Assembly (NCBI GenBank): GCA_037178625.1
Contig: CM074146.1
Location: 1,736,001-1,800,000 of the forward strand
Length of the DNA stretch: 64,000 bases
From: Skeletonema tropicum
Lineage: Eukaryota > Bacillariophyta > Thalassiosirophyceae > Thalassiosirales > Thalassiosiraceae
Direction: 5' to 3'
The stretch's first letter is position 1, and each line of letters begins with the position of its first letter. Below, piece by piece: positions 38,391 to 48,551 of the stretch. The translations under genes and the position numbers were made by a program. The notes beneath the pieces were generated by a model that saw only the letters and a program-made list of their open reading frames with translations, did no database searches and had not been told where the DNA came from.

Positions 38391-38925
38391 GTTGTTTTGA
38401 TGCTTCTTTTGCCGGAGTTATTGCGCAAATTGCTTCGTCGAAATATGGAATGAACGAATGCTATAAAAAGTGAGGGTAGAGTTGGTGAGAGCATGCAGTG
38501 TTGCTCCTTTGTGTGTGTGTCTTAATTAAACATATGCCCACAATTGGTATCACGGTACGACAGAATGCCTGCTGTAAGCGGCATTTAAAGAATCAATTGT
38601 TGCAAAGACCGGTATTCAAATCTCAGGTCACCTGCTGCACCTTCACAAAAATCTCGCTTGGATGGATGGATGGATGCAACATCTCTTTCTGAATCTGTCA
38701 AATTGGAGCCATATATCTTGGGCGGTCACTGATCGCCGGCAACAATACAATACTACACACTGTATATAGAAACTGTGGCTAACGAACATCCTTTTAGTCT
38801 CACAAAGTCATACAAGCTGATCGTGAATGACCCCACCTCATCTCACAACCAGGAAAAATAGATACATATATCTGGACTCTATTTCTTCACACATAAAAGG
38901 AGTCGCCACCCCAATCCAGGTCACT
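38391..38925. promoter_or_regulatory. Upstream region of the hypothetical gene, part of a repeat pair
   Basis: The part from about 38533 to 38925 recurs at about 39727-40165 (ACGGTACGACA, CTGCTGTAAGCGGCATTTAA, TCTCACAAAGTCATACAAGC, CCAATCCAGGTCACT). The homology ends exactly before the ATG at 38926, so the copied piece equals promoter plus 5' UTR. There is an ATGG microsatellite at 38660-38674. Confidence 0.55.
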
Positions 38926-39480
38926 ATGGGCGATGAAGTGATACTTTTGCAGCTCTTACTGCCTCCGGAAGTAACGATGCAGCCACCCCGACACTTCAAC
39001 TTGGCATCTCGTAAAACCAAAGGAACTGTAGACAACAATAATCATCATCATTCACTAACACGGCCGATCAACAATTTCCCTCCCGGGCGCAACCACGTTG
39101 TGCATTTTGCCGAAACATCAAAGCTTCACATAGTTGAGCGGCACGAGGACATCAACGAGCTGTGGTACACCAAGGCAGAATACAAATCAATGAAACGCAA
39201 CATCAAGCGAGATGTCCTCCAAGCTCGTGCAAGCGATTCTGTGTCCGAAGAAGATAGCGGCTTCTGGATTGGCATTGCTCATCTACTCACACCGGCCTGT
39301 ATGCTCGAGGTGCAGACTTGCAGACGTCGATGCGTAGCTGCAGTCCTCGCAGAGCAGGCGAGACAAGATCCCTCTGTAAGTTTGAGATGGGAGCATATTA
39401 CACTTGCTTCCTTAGCCGAAACAAGAAAGGCCGTATTGAGAGCGAGGATGCTCGGTAGGCTCCACAAAGAATCCATTTGA
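38926..39480 (+). CDS. Diatom-type hypothetical protein (copy 1)
   Basis: 184 residues from the ATG at 38926. An upstream in-frame ATG at 38827 would add 33 residues, but the 5' repeat ends precisely at 38926, favouring the shorter form. Features: VVHFAETSKLHIVERHEDIN, ELWYTKAEYKSMKRNIKRDV near residues 78-100, then SGFWIGIAHLLTPACMLEVQ and AAVLAEQARQDPSVSLRWEH. The LWYTKAEYKxMK motif followed by a G-x-x-HLL motif and a helical C-terminus recurs in many diatom hypothetical proteins, as I recall them; no function is known. It is identical to 46104-46658. Confidence 0.7.
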   Translation: MGDEVILLQLLLPPEVTMQPPRHFNLASRKTKGTVDNNNHHHSLTRPINNFPPGRNHVVHFAETSKLHIVERHEDINELWYTKAEYKSMKRNIKRDVLQARASDSVSEEDSGFWIGIAHLLTPACMLEVQTCRRRCVAAVLAEQARQDPSVSLRWEHITLASLAETRKAVLRARMLGRLHKESI

Positions 39481-41101
39481 GAGTATCAATCTTCTCTCTA
39501 GAGTCGGCCGTGGTGTACACTAGCAATAATAAATATGTACAGTGACAATGGTAATTGAGTAATAGTACAAGTTAGAATCATTACCATTATCTACTATCTT
39601 AACACTCCAGATTCAGATTTGTTACGGTGCACAACAGATTGAGCTGCACAACATCAATTATCTATCTTTGATCTTTGAGCAATTGCATGGATGGAGAACA
39701 TATCGTATTGACTTGCAATGTTCTTACGCCCACAATTTGGTTTCACGGTACGACACAATGCCTGCTGTAAGCGGCATTTAAAGAATCAATTGTTGCAAAG
39801 ACCGGTATTCAAATCTCAGGTCACCTGCTGCACCTTCACAAAAATAAGTATGTACATACGATACCGCTGCTTGGATGCAACATCTCTCTTGTTGAATCTG
39901 TCAAATTGGATTGGAGTCATATTTTGGGCGGTCATTGATCGCCGGCAACAATACCACACACGCACTCTGTAGAAACTGTGTGGCTAACATCCTTTTAGTC
40001 TCACAAAGTCATACAAGCTGATCGTGAACGTGAATAACCGAAAGCGAAAGAACAATGCGAGAAGCTGATTTCCTCATCAACCACAGGAAAAATACACACA
40101 CATAGTTATCTGGACTCTACTTATTTCTTCACACATAAAAGGAGTGCCACCCCAATCCAGGTCACTGGTCGAGTAATATATGATCTATTCCATCGATTTA
40201 TGCCCTTGGATAGCAACTTGGTGGAGTGTGGAGTGATGCGGCTGTTAGCAATAGCAACGTCGCGGCGACGTCGGAGGGATGGAGGAGGGTGCCGGGCCAC
40301 TTTCGACCACCGTAAAAAACGAAAATGACGGCGATTGGAAGCGTATATATGGCCCCCCTCAATTGATGGCGTTGGAGCGGTGTCGCGGACCGACTATGGA
40401 TGAAGTTATTCCACCATTACAATGAAAAAAGAGGATATTTCGAAATGGTAATTTTAGAGGTGTCGAAAATGAAGCGTTTGTAAGATTCGAGGGAAAAAAG
40501 CAGTGGAGTGCGCGCCATAATATTGATTGTGCACTCTAATCTAAAGAGCCAGAAGAGACCCTTAGGAATAGGAACACTGGATATCATGGTCATGGTCATG
40601 GTGACTATTCAGCTTACGCTAAAGAAAGAGTGGGCTCGCTATTCCCAAGTCCCAATGGCGATGATGGAGCACCACAGCGCGAGCAAAGGATGGTAACGCT
40701 ACCGACCTGCTTGGCCCAGCTAATGCACCTCATTCTGGTTCTTGGCTCATGTTGCTGACAATTTGCTGACTCGTCTTTTTAGAGTGAAGAACAAAGACAA
40801 AGGATGCATAGGCAAATAGTAACAGTAACAATATCAATACGATCTTTCTACTTTGACTTTGGGATATTCACATTAACATCTTCACATCACATCTATTACT
40901 CTAGCACTAGCACACAGCTTAATCACTGGCACACACACAACTTTAAACTCTCATATAACGACACTTCAGTTACAGTCTTCCTTTGCCCTCTCACACTCAC
41001 ACGGTTCGGGAGGATTATTCACTCAGTTACTCACTTCTTCTGTCACTCTACTAGTACTAGCACACACCTTAATCATTGGCACATGAAACTTCAAACTCTC
41101 A
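39481..41101. other. Intergenic, with orphan promoter repeat
   Basis: 39727-40165 is the second copy of the 5' region of the gene at 38926, with no gene behind it. 40166-41101 has only short frames (such as 40508-40696) that I cannot support. The corresponding DNA in copy 2 (46659-48263) has a minus frame open for 137 residues that is closed here by one base change, which argues against coding. Confidence 0.45.
39727..40165 (+). repeat. Orphan copy of a promoter/5' UTR
   Basis: A direct repeat of about 38533-38925 with small indels. It includes CTGCTGTAAGCGGCATTTAA and ends CCAATCCAGGTCACT, after which unrelated sequence follows in place of the coding region. Confidence 0.7.
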
Positions 41102-41770
41102 TCAAACAACGACACTTACAGCCCTCCTTGCCCTCTTGCACGGTCTCTCCCTAAAAGTGTGTTCTTCTTGATTACTATTACCAAATTGCTTCATAGCGTC
41201 TCCAATCAATCTCACAGTTCTGAAGGGTGCATGGCTCAGTATTGCATGCTGGAGTGGGATCATTTGCTCATAGTCTCGGAATGTAGCCGCTCGGACTGAG
41301 TATGATAACAAGGCATGGACTGATTCGGGATCTAGCACTTGTCTGGAAGAAGACATGATGTCGCCATCGTCTTCAAATAAGGAGCACGAACCATCACATG
41401 CAAAATGTAACGGAGTCTTCCCATCATAATCTTAAATATCGCATGCGGGAGGGTAAGCATGTGCTATCATTGATATAACTTCTGGATTTGCTCCAGAACC
41501 CGCAGCAACATGAAGAGGTGTCCGACCGAGACAATCCATGGCTGCTGTCATGTGAGGGCATAGATGAATCATCTGAGCGATGATATCAGTATCAGATGGA
41601 GGATTGTATCGAACTGCAGCATGTAGGAAGGTCATGCCGTTGAACTCGGAGCACGCCATAATAGCGCTGGCAATGTTTCGAAAGAGTGTTGGGTCGGCTA
41701 GGACTGACCGTAAGGTCTCCCAGTCTTGGCGGACGAGGAGGTGTAGGACTTCACCGATGGAGCTAAGCAT
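41102..41770 (-). pseudogene. Ankyrin-repeat protein with in-frame stop (copy 1)
   Basis: Start ATG at 41770 (MLSSIGEVLHLLVRQDWETL). Ankyrin units are MTFLHAAVRYNPPSDTDIIA, RTPLHVAAGSGANPEVISMI and KTPLHFACDGS. Then follow SYSVRAATFRDYEQMIPLQH and a basic tail (RERPCKRARRAVSVVV), 222 residues in all. At about 41433-41435 a TAA stands where copy 2 (58.19 kb) has CAA (DIQDYDGKTP), cutting the protein after two repeats. This is a common diatom ankyrin type with N-terminal repeats followed by an uncharacterised region. Apart from the stop it is intact. Confidence 0.7.
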
Positions 41771-42672
41771 GGTAAGGTATGTAAAATAAATATTTATTAA
41801 ATATTTATGCTCCTCCAAAGTCCAAAGAACAAAACAGCAAAGGTTGACAGTTGGTAGGAGTACTCCTGTATAAGTAGTAGAAAAGTACAAAAGAACATGG
41901 TGTAGACCCGTGTAGTGTTGTGTTCTTTTGCTGGGAAGTACATACACTAAGAAGTACAGGGCCTTGGTTCCCAAGACCATGCGTGGTCATTTTATGGTTC
42001 TAAAATGTCATAATGAATTATATTCCTCACGTGTAAAACCTATTTGTAGATACCGCGGTACCCAAATACGTCCTCGAACGCTTTATTAAAAATTCACGTA
42101 GGAACTTGTAGGTTCACGTTGTGCAAGCCACGCTAAGCCACGTCCCTTTACGGAGAAACGCTGCATGCTATGTCATTTTACATTTTACGCATGCAATAAT
42201 AGAAGACGATGATGAAGTCGCGGAACAGCAACATTGATTTCACAAAAGTGTGGCCGATGCGAGCTAAAAGTAGTTTCCTGTACATAAGGGTACCAATTTA
42301 CAAAAGAATGGCAGAACAGCCGCCTACCTAATCTCGAACGCGGCTAGGAGTGGGAACGAAAACCATCTATATGTAACAATTTTAGTAGCCAAAATAACAT
42401 TTACCTTTTAGCAAATTCAAGCGGGTTCAAAACCATCTGCTCGGTTAAACTCTTGTCCACATAGTTGAACTCGGAGTGTTCAACTGAACTCGGAGTTTTC
42501 AAAGAGATGACACCCACCGACAGCTGCCACCTTTGTATCTTTGTTCCGTACTTATGCAGTGTTGTACCACCACGCTAATAACACACTCCACAGACTACAT
42601 CCACTGACACCCATAAAAAACTTCCATCTGCTAAGAGAGCACCGCGAGCTCCTACATACATACACCAACAAC
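41771..42672. other. Divergent intergenic region (copy 1)
   Basis: It lies between the ankyrin start and the acidic-protein start and probably contains both promoters. The counterpart in copy 2 is interrupted by the element at 58750-60164. The unoccupied site here is the small dyad CATTTTATGGTTCTAAAATG at about 41990-42009. Confidence 0.5.
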
Positions 42673-43122
42673 ATGAGCAACAACAGTCTAGACGAAACGA
42701 AGACGAAGATCGACAGCAAGGATGGCGACATTCCCTTCATTCTTTGTACACCAACAAAAAATGACAACGATGAGGTTGATGTTGATGTTCTGGCTTCCTT
42801 CGATGCAAAAGAGTCTCCGAGGCATAACTTTTTCCTCAAGCCTCGTCGTTCTTGCAAGTGTACACTTGGCTGTCGTCATGAGCAGAATAATATGAGCACC
42901 GACACCGAACCTACCTGGAACGACGGCGATAGAGTCAGAGACAGAGACTTGTCCGACGAGCAATTGGAACGCAACAGTTCCAGCTCTCCTATGCCTATGC
43001 CAACCTTATCCTTTGATGTGTTGGTCACCCCTCCGACGGTTCCGGTGATCAATCTATTGAAGCGTCAACGTCCCTCTCACTCTCAAGAAGAAAAACAAGA
43101 AGGGAAACGACAATGGCGATAA
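42673..43122 (+). pseudogene. Short acidic/Ser-rich protein, frameshifted C-terminus (copy 1)
   Basis: Start ATG at 42673 (MSNNSLDETKTKIDSKDGDI). It contains RHNFFLKPRRSCKCTLGCRH with Cys pairs, LSDEQLERNSSSSPMPMPTL and VPVINLLKRQRPSHSQEEKQ. After EEKQ one extra base (AGAAGGGAAA against AGACGGAAA in copy 2) moves it out of frame, giving EGKRQWR and a stop. Copy 2 continues for 40 more residues. No known family. Confidence 0.5.
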
Positions 43123-43579
43123 CAATAACAACTCGTCCTCCAAGATGTTGCCTCTATTTCCAAGCTTAGGACGTCAGCAGCAGTCTCAGCACCCTCCTGC
43201 TCTCCGTCGCCCTATTGCTCGTCGCCCACGATAATGGGCCTTTGCTCGCCTAGGCCTAGCGCCAGCTAACGCATGCAATCGTGACCCTTGGAAGGAAAAG
43301 TCCTCGACATATCTAGAGGCATCGATTGCTAATTCAACGCTAGCTATCAAAGAACAAGAGAAAGACACTATCACTATCACGCTGATGCTGTGTGTATGGT
43401 ATCTTAAACACGTCTCGCACAAAGCCACACTATACATCTTGAAGTACTTGCTGAGCTGGAGAAGATTCATTGCGAAATAATTGTAGACTGTATCGTAATG
43501 ACAAAATAAATGAACATTTGATTAAATTCTTATTGTGCTATAATTTGCCTAGTTAATTGATTGTGATTGCGTCTTAGTC
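43123..43579. other. 3' flank of the acidic-protein gene
   Basis: No gene; its sequence is matched by 61451-61773 in copy 2. The first ~100 bases correspond to the C-terminal coding region of copy 2, now out of frame. Confidence 0.45.
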
Positions 43580-43689
43580 TTAGTTCGAGCATTTCGTAGA
43601 GAGTGAAAAGGAGTTGTTACCCACAGAATTCAAGCTTTGACCTTGAGAGAATTCATGGGCTTGACAAGTCAGAGACATCGGTTGTAACT

Positions 43690-43820
43690 GACTTGATTGA
43701 GATTGATAGTGCAGAAGATCGTACCTCAGTTGTTGTTGTTGACTGGATTGAGTTCGATAGTGCAAAAGACCACCTCTCGGTTGCCGCTGTTGACTTGATA
43801 GAGTTGGAGTGCGCAGAATT
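43690..43820. repeat. 51-bp tandem repeats (copy 1)
   Basis: Units start at 43690, 43741 and 43792 (GACTTGATTGAG..TGATAGTGCA). The period is exactly 51 bp, open on both strands: plus DWIEFDSAKDHLSVAAV, minus Gln/Ser-rich YRTQSSQQQQLRYDLLH. A coding function is possible on either strand but undecided. Confidence 0.65.
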
Positions 43821-43842
43821 TCTCTCGGGGTTCTTGCTGAAT

Positions 43843-44117
43843 GGTTTGAGGAAGACAGAAAAGAAGATCTTCTCTTATTTTGTTGACGCACTTGACTCCG
43901 TCGTAAGTGATGATTTCGAGCAGAAAGTAATCTTAATAAAAGTATGATGTATGTAGAAGGACAAAATGTATCTCTTGAATCGGCAGTCAACTTTATGATT
44001 GAAGGAGAACCTCTGAGAATAGCCAGCTAAGTAAGTACATCTGCGTACACGTAAACATTACTTACACGCGGCGCACGCTAGAGCTAGAGCTCCTCAGATT
44101 TCCGGAATAAGCGTATG
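43843..44117. other. Spacer between the two 7-kb copies
   Basis: Single-copy DNA of 275 bases with no recognisable feature. Confidence 0.5.
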
Positions 44118-44415
44118 CATCAGTCGAAGCTTGTTTCAGGCTGCGCCGGAATTCTATGAATGACGTAATCAAAGAAACCTAAGTAATTTCTACAAAATAA
44201 ATATCAACAGCCCCAGTCAATATTTCAGAGTCAGAGTGAGTCCAATAACCAATGTCAATCCATTCCACTCTTTTTTCTCTACTTCTCTACCTTTCTACTA
44301 CAAAATAATCGGAGGAGAACCAGCCTCAAGCAACCACGCTTCAAAGTCCTCACCTGTAATACCCTTAGGCCAATCGCCAACAATTTGAGGAACTTTACTT
44401 ACAATTCCATTGTGA

Positions 44416-45668
44416 TTAGCGAAGATATGAACCTTCTTGCCTCTGAGATTTTGCCAGTATTGCGTATTGCTTCTTCTCGGTGGACTCAACATAGTTGAGA
44501 GTGCTCTGAATGGCGTTATCACGGATATCATGGTCTCGTACCTTGAGCTTGACTAGGAGGCAGCAGCTCTCGCCAGTAAGAACACCACAGTAGATAGGTT
44601 CAATTTGTCTTTCACCAGTTACTTCTCCTGATTCTCCTCCTGGTGGAAGAGCATTGACTGCTTCTTCGATCATTGCATCTCCTTCGGGAGTATTCATTGC
44701 CATACCACTGCACAAGACACCACCGGCGATAGGTCTAGTGCCTCCTCCACCACCACCTCCACCACCTCCTCCTCCGCCACCTAGATACTCCATAACTGTA
44801 CAGCCCATGACGTTTTCAATTACTTCATTGAAAACGATAAGGGGTGCCTCACCTCAGTCGTAGTTTCAGTGGGATCCTCTGGAGGAACAGTTGTAGGGAT
44901 AGTTTCCGGATCCATCCCAATTGGGTCAAGTGAAGCGTCGGGCTCCATGGCAAGAATTGGTGGAATCGCAGATTGCTGCTCATCAGTAGCTAGCTCGCCT
45001 GTACCATCCCAGGTGCTGGAGAGAGGAACGTGAAGCAAGTTAGTGTTTTGTAGTGATAGATTGAACATGTAAAATCAGTGAAGTCGAGAAAGACAGCAAG
45101 TATACAAGTGGATCAAACCCAATACAAACAAGACTTACAAATCGTAATACACATAACCATCTCCATCACGCCCAATTACCATATCGTCATCATTCATCAA
45201 GATAGAGACTGCATTATCATTATACAACTGATCTGTCTTGCGTCTCTTATCCATGATGACTGATCGAATGTATTGATCTTGTTCGGTAAAATTGGCGAAG
45301 ATTTCTTCGTCAATGAATTGTTTGCAGGCTTCAGCAGTCATTCTGAGGTTGACACATTCTGGCCAAGTCTCCAAGTGCTCCTGGTAATGGCGAGGAGCTA
45401 CAGCAATGAAGAACAGAATAGATGTTAGGCAGAGGAAACATGACACCGAAACTCGGACAAGTCTTTGATGTACAAAGGGTGACAGTGTCACACGTTATAG
45501 CAGATCACTCACTCTTTCATTCAATAATTGACGTTTCCGCAAGAATTCCCTCTTTTCTTCCGCTTTTGAATTTGAAGTAATCGTATCTCCCTCTCGCACA
45601 GTATCGAGTACAAACGCACCGAGCAAAGCGAGGAGTAAGTAATGGTAGATATATCCCCTTTTCATCAT
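44416..45668 (-). CDS. Putative secreted protein, four exons (copy 2)
   Basis: A splice model closes the frame. Exon 1 45668-45509 (signal sequence MMKRGYIYHYLLLALLGAFV, then KREFLRKRQLLNERV; donor GTGATC), exon 2 45397-45139 (HLETWPECVNLRMTAEACKQ; donor GTAAGT, acceptor TGTAG), exon 3 45015-44853 (TWDGTGELATDEQQ; acceptor CTCCAG, donor GTGAGG) and exon 4 44787-44416 (Gly tract; TRPIAGGVLCSGMAMNTPEG). Phases agree at every junction, giving 317 residues. The last junction (acceptor ATGGAG) is the weakest. WPECV with the overlapping frame KVHIFANHNGIVSKVPQIVG recalls potato inhibitor I-type protease inhibitors, but those parts are in different frames and the resemblance is tentative. Probably secreted. 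Confidence 0.55.
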
Positions 45669-46103
45669 GTTGTTTTGATGCTTCTTTTGCCGGAGTTATT
45701 GTTTAAACATATGCCCACAATTTGGTATCACGGTACGACAGAATGCCTGCTGTAAGCGGCATTTAAAGAATCAATTGTTGCAAAGACCGGTATTCAAATC
45801 TCAGGTCACCTGCTGCACCTTCACAAAAATCTCGCTTGGATGGATGGATGGATGCAACATCTCTTTCTGAATCTGTCAAATTGGAGCCATATATCTTGGG
45901 CGGTCACTGATCGCCGGCAACAATACAATACTACACACTGTATATAGAAACTGTGGCTAACGAACATCCTTTTAGTCTCACAAAGTCATACAAGCTGATC
46001 GTGAATGACCCCACCTCATCTCACAACCAGGAAAAATAGATACATATATCTGGACTCTATTTCTTCACACATAAAAGGAGTCGCCACCCCAATCCAGGTC
46101 ACT
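45669..46103. promoter_or_regulatory. Divergent promoter region (copy 2)
   Basis: It lies between the secreted-protein start and the hypothetical gene. About 45711-46103 is the promoter/5' UTR unit that recurs at 46904-47343. It is about 100 bases shorter than copy 1 because a piece near 38410-38520 is absent. Confidence 0.5.
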
Positions 46104-46658
46104 ATGGGCGATGAAGTGATACTTTTGCAGCTCTTACTGCCTCCGGAAGTAACGATGCAGCCACCCCGACACTTCAACTTGGCATCTCGTAAAACCAAAG
46201 GAACTGTAGACAACAATAATCATCATCATTCACTAACACGGCCGATCAACAATTTCCCTCCCGGGCGCAACCACGTTGTGCATTTTGCCGAAACATCAAA
46301 GCTTCACATAGTTGAGCGGCACGAGGACATCAACGAGCTGTGGTACACCAAGGCAGAATACAAATCAATGAAACGCAACATCAAGCGAGATGTCCTCCAA
46401 GCTCGTGCAAGCGATTCTGTGTCCGAAGAAGATAGCGGCTTCTGGATTGGCATTGCTCATCTACTCACACCGGCCTGTATGCTCGAGGTGCAGACTTGCA
46501 GACGTCGATGCGTAGCTGCAGTCCTCGCAGAGCAGGCGAGACAAGATCCCTCTGTAAGTTTGAGATGGGAGCATATTACACTTGCTTCCTTAGCCGAAAC
46601 AAGAAAGGCCGTATTGAGAGCGAGGATGCTCGGTAGGCTCCACAAAGAATCCATTTGA
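46104..46658 (+). CDS. Diatom-type hypothetical protein (copy 2)
   Basis: 184 residues, identical in protein sequence to the gene at 38926-39480, with the same alternative upstream start (46005). The LWYTKAEYKSMK motif and the long basic helical C-terminus (ASLAETRKAVLRARMLGRLH) are present. Full identity while neighbouring genes have accumulated breaks means either very recent duplication or haplotypes in series. Confidence 0.7.
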   Translation: MGDEVILLQLLLPPEVTMQPPRHFNLASRKTKGTVDNNNHHHSLTRPINNFPPGRNHVVHFAETSKLHIVERHEDINELWYTKAEYKSMKRNIKRDVLQARASDSVSEEDSGFWIGIAHLLTPACMLEVQTCRRRCVAAVLAEQARQDPSVSLRWEHITLASLAETRKAVLRARMLGRLHKESI

Positions 46659-48263
46659 GAGTATCAATCTTCTCTCTAGAGTCGGCCGTGGTGTACACTA
46701 GCAATAATAAATATGTACAGTGACAATGGTAATTGAGTAATAGTACAAGTTAGAATCATTACCATTATCTACTATCTTAACACTCCAGATTCAGATTTGT
46801 TACGGTGCACAACAGATTGAGCTGCACAACATCAATTATCTATCTTTGATCTTTGAGCAATTGCATGGATGGAGAACATATCGTATTGACTTGCAATGTT
46901 CTTACGCCCACAATTTGGTTTCACGGTACGACACAATGCCTGCTGTAAGCGGCATTTAAAGAATCAATTGTTGCAAAGACCGGTATTCAAATCTCAGGTC
47001 ACCTGCTGCACCTTCACAAAAATAAGTATGTACATACGATACCGCTGCTTGGATGCAACATCTCTCTTGTTGAATCTGTCAAATTGGATTGGAGTCATAT
47101 TTTGGGCGGTCATTGATCGCCGGCAACAATACCACACACGCACTCTGTAGAAACTGTGTGGCTAACATCCTTTTAGTCTCACAAAGTCATACAAGCTGAT
47201 CGTGAACGTGAATAACCGAAAGCGAAAGAACAATGCGAGAAGCTGATTTCCTCATCAACCACAGGAAAAATACACACACATAGTTATCTGGACTCTACTT
47301 ATTTCTTCACACATAAAAGGAGTCGCCACCCAATCCAGGTCACTGGTCGAGTAATATATGATCTATTCCATCGATTTATGCCCTTGGATAGCAACTTGGT
47401 GGAGTGATGGTGATGCGGCTGTTAGCAATAGCAACGTCGCGGCGACGTCGGAGGGATGGAGGAGGGTGCCGGGCCACTTTCGACCACCGTAAAAAACGAA
47501 AATGACGGCGATTGGAAGCGTATATATGGCCCCCCTCAATTGATGGCGTTGGAGCGGTGTCGCGGACCGACTATGGATGAAGTTATTCCACCAATACAAT
47601 GAAAAAAGAGGATATTTCGAAATGGTAATTTTAGAGGTGTCGAAAATGAAGCGTTTGTAAGATTCGAGGGAAAAAAGCAGTGGAGTGCGCGCCATAATAT
47701 TGATTGTGCACTCTAATCTAAAGAGCCAGAAGAGACCCTTAGGAATAGGAACACTGGATATCATGGTCATGGTCATGGTGACTATTCAGCTTACGCTAAA
47801 GAAAGAGTGGGCTCGCTATTCCCAAGTCCCAATGGCGATGATGGAGCACCACAGCGCGAGCAAAGGATGGTAACGCTACCGACCTGCTTGGCCCAGCTAA
47901 TGCACCTCATTCTGGTTCTTGGCTCATGTTGCTGACAATTTGCTGACTCGTCTTTTTAGAGTGAAGAACAAAGACAAAGGATGCATAGGCAAATAGTAAC
48001 AGTAACAATATCAATACGATCTTTCTACTTTGACTTTGGGATATTCACATTAACATCTTCACATCACATCTATTACTCTAGCACTAGCACACAGCTTAAT
48101 CACTGGCACACACACAACTTTAAACTCTCATATAACGACACTTCAGTTACAGTCTTCCTTTGCCCTCTCACACTCACACGGTTCGGGAGGATTATTCACT
48201 CAGTTACTCACTTCTTCTGTCACTCTACTAGTACTAGCACACACCTTAATCATTGGCACATGA
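46659..48263. other. Intergenic, with orphan promoter repeat (copy 2)
   Basis: 46904-47343 is the orphan promoter/5' UTR copy. 47344-48263 matches 40166-41082 and shows no supported gene. The Copia insertion begins at 48264, after the target CATGA. Confidence 0.45.
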
Positions 48264-48551
48264 TGACACAGGATGCGATATTTCGCGTATGTACGGATTC
48301 TATACAGTTATGTTATGGTAGGGTATCTAAGATACATTGTATGTAAGAGGTTGCGCTTTGAGAGGCTTTTGAAGCAAATCACGCTTGATCTCATAGAGAG
48401 GAAAAGAAATAAAATAAACAACAGTCAATTGACGCATCGGAACGATTTCTGAGGAGAAATCTGGAGCAATCCACTTCCTTGTTGGAGAGATCTGACAGAA
48501 CCGCTATTACTACGCAACCCTCTTACTGCTGCAAGTCTGCGCAAGTTAAGA
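48264..48551 (+). repeat. 5' LTR of Copia A
   Basis: 288 bp from TGACACAGGATGCGATATTT to CGCAAGTTAAGA. It is related to but clearly different from the 245-bp LTR of element B (shared TATTACTACGCAACCCTCTT-like segment and ends). Confidence 0.75.

Larger units (their letters stand above)
36830..43842. repeat. 7-kb direct duplication, copy 1 (no large insertion)
   Basis: It starts at CATCAGTCGAAGCTT and ends at TTCTTGCTGAAT. Copy 2 is 44118-62034. Gene order: secreted protein (minus), hypothetical (plus), promoter repeat, ankyrin (minus), acidic protein (plus), 51-bp repeats. The two copies are very similar; the protein at 38926/46104 is identical. A 275-base spacer (43843-44117) separates them. 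It may be a true tandem duplication or two haplotypes placed in series. Confidence 0.85.

Noticed and set aside
47363..47776. 137-residue minus-strand frame in copy 2
   Set aside because: It is interrupted by a stop in the otherwise nearly identical copy 1 (40417-40599), has no motif, and overlaps low-complexity DNA.
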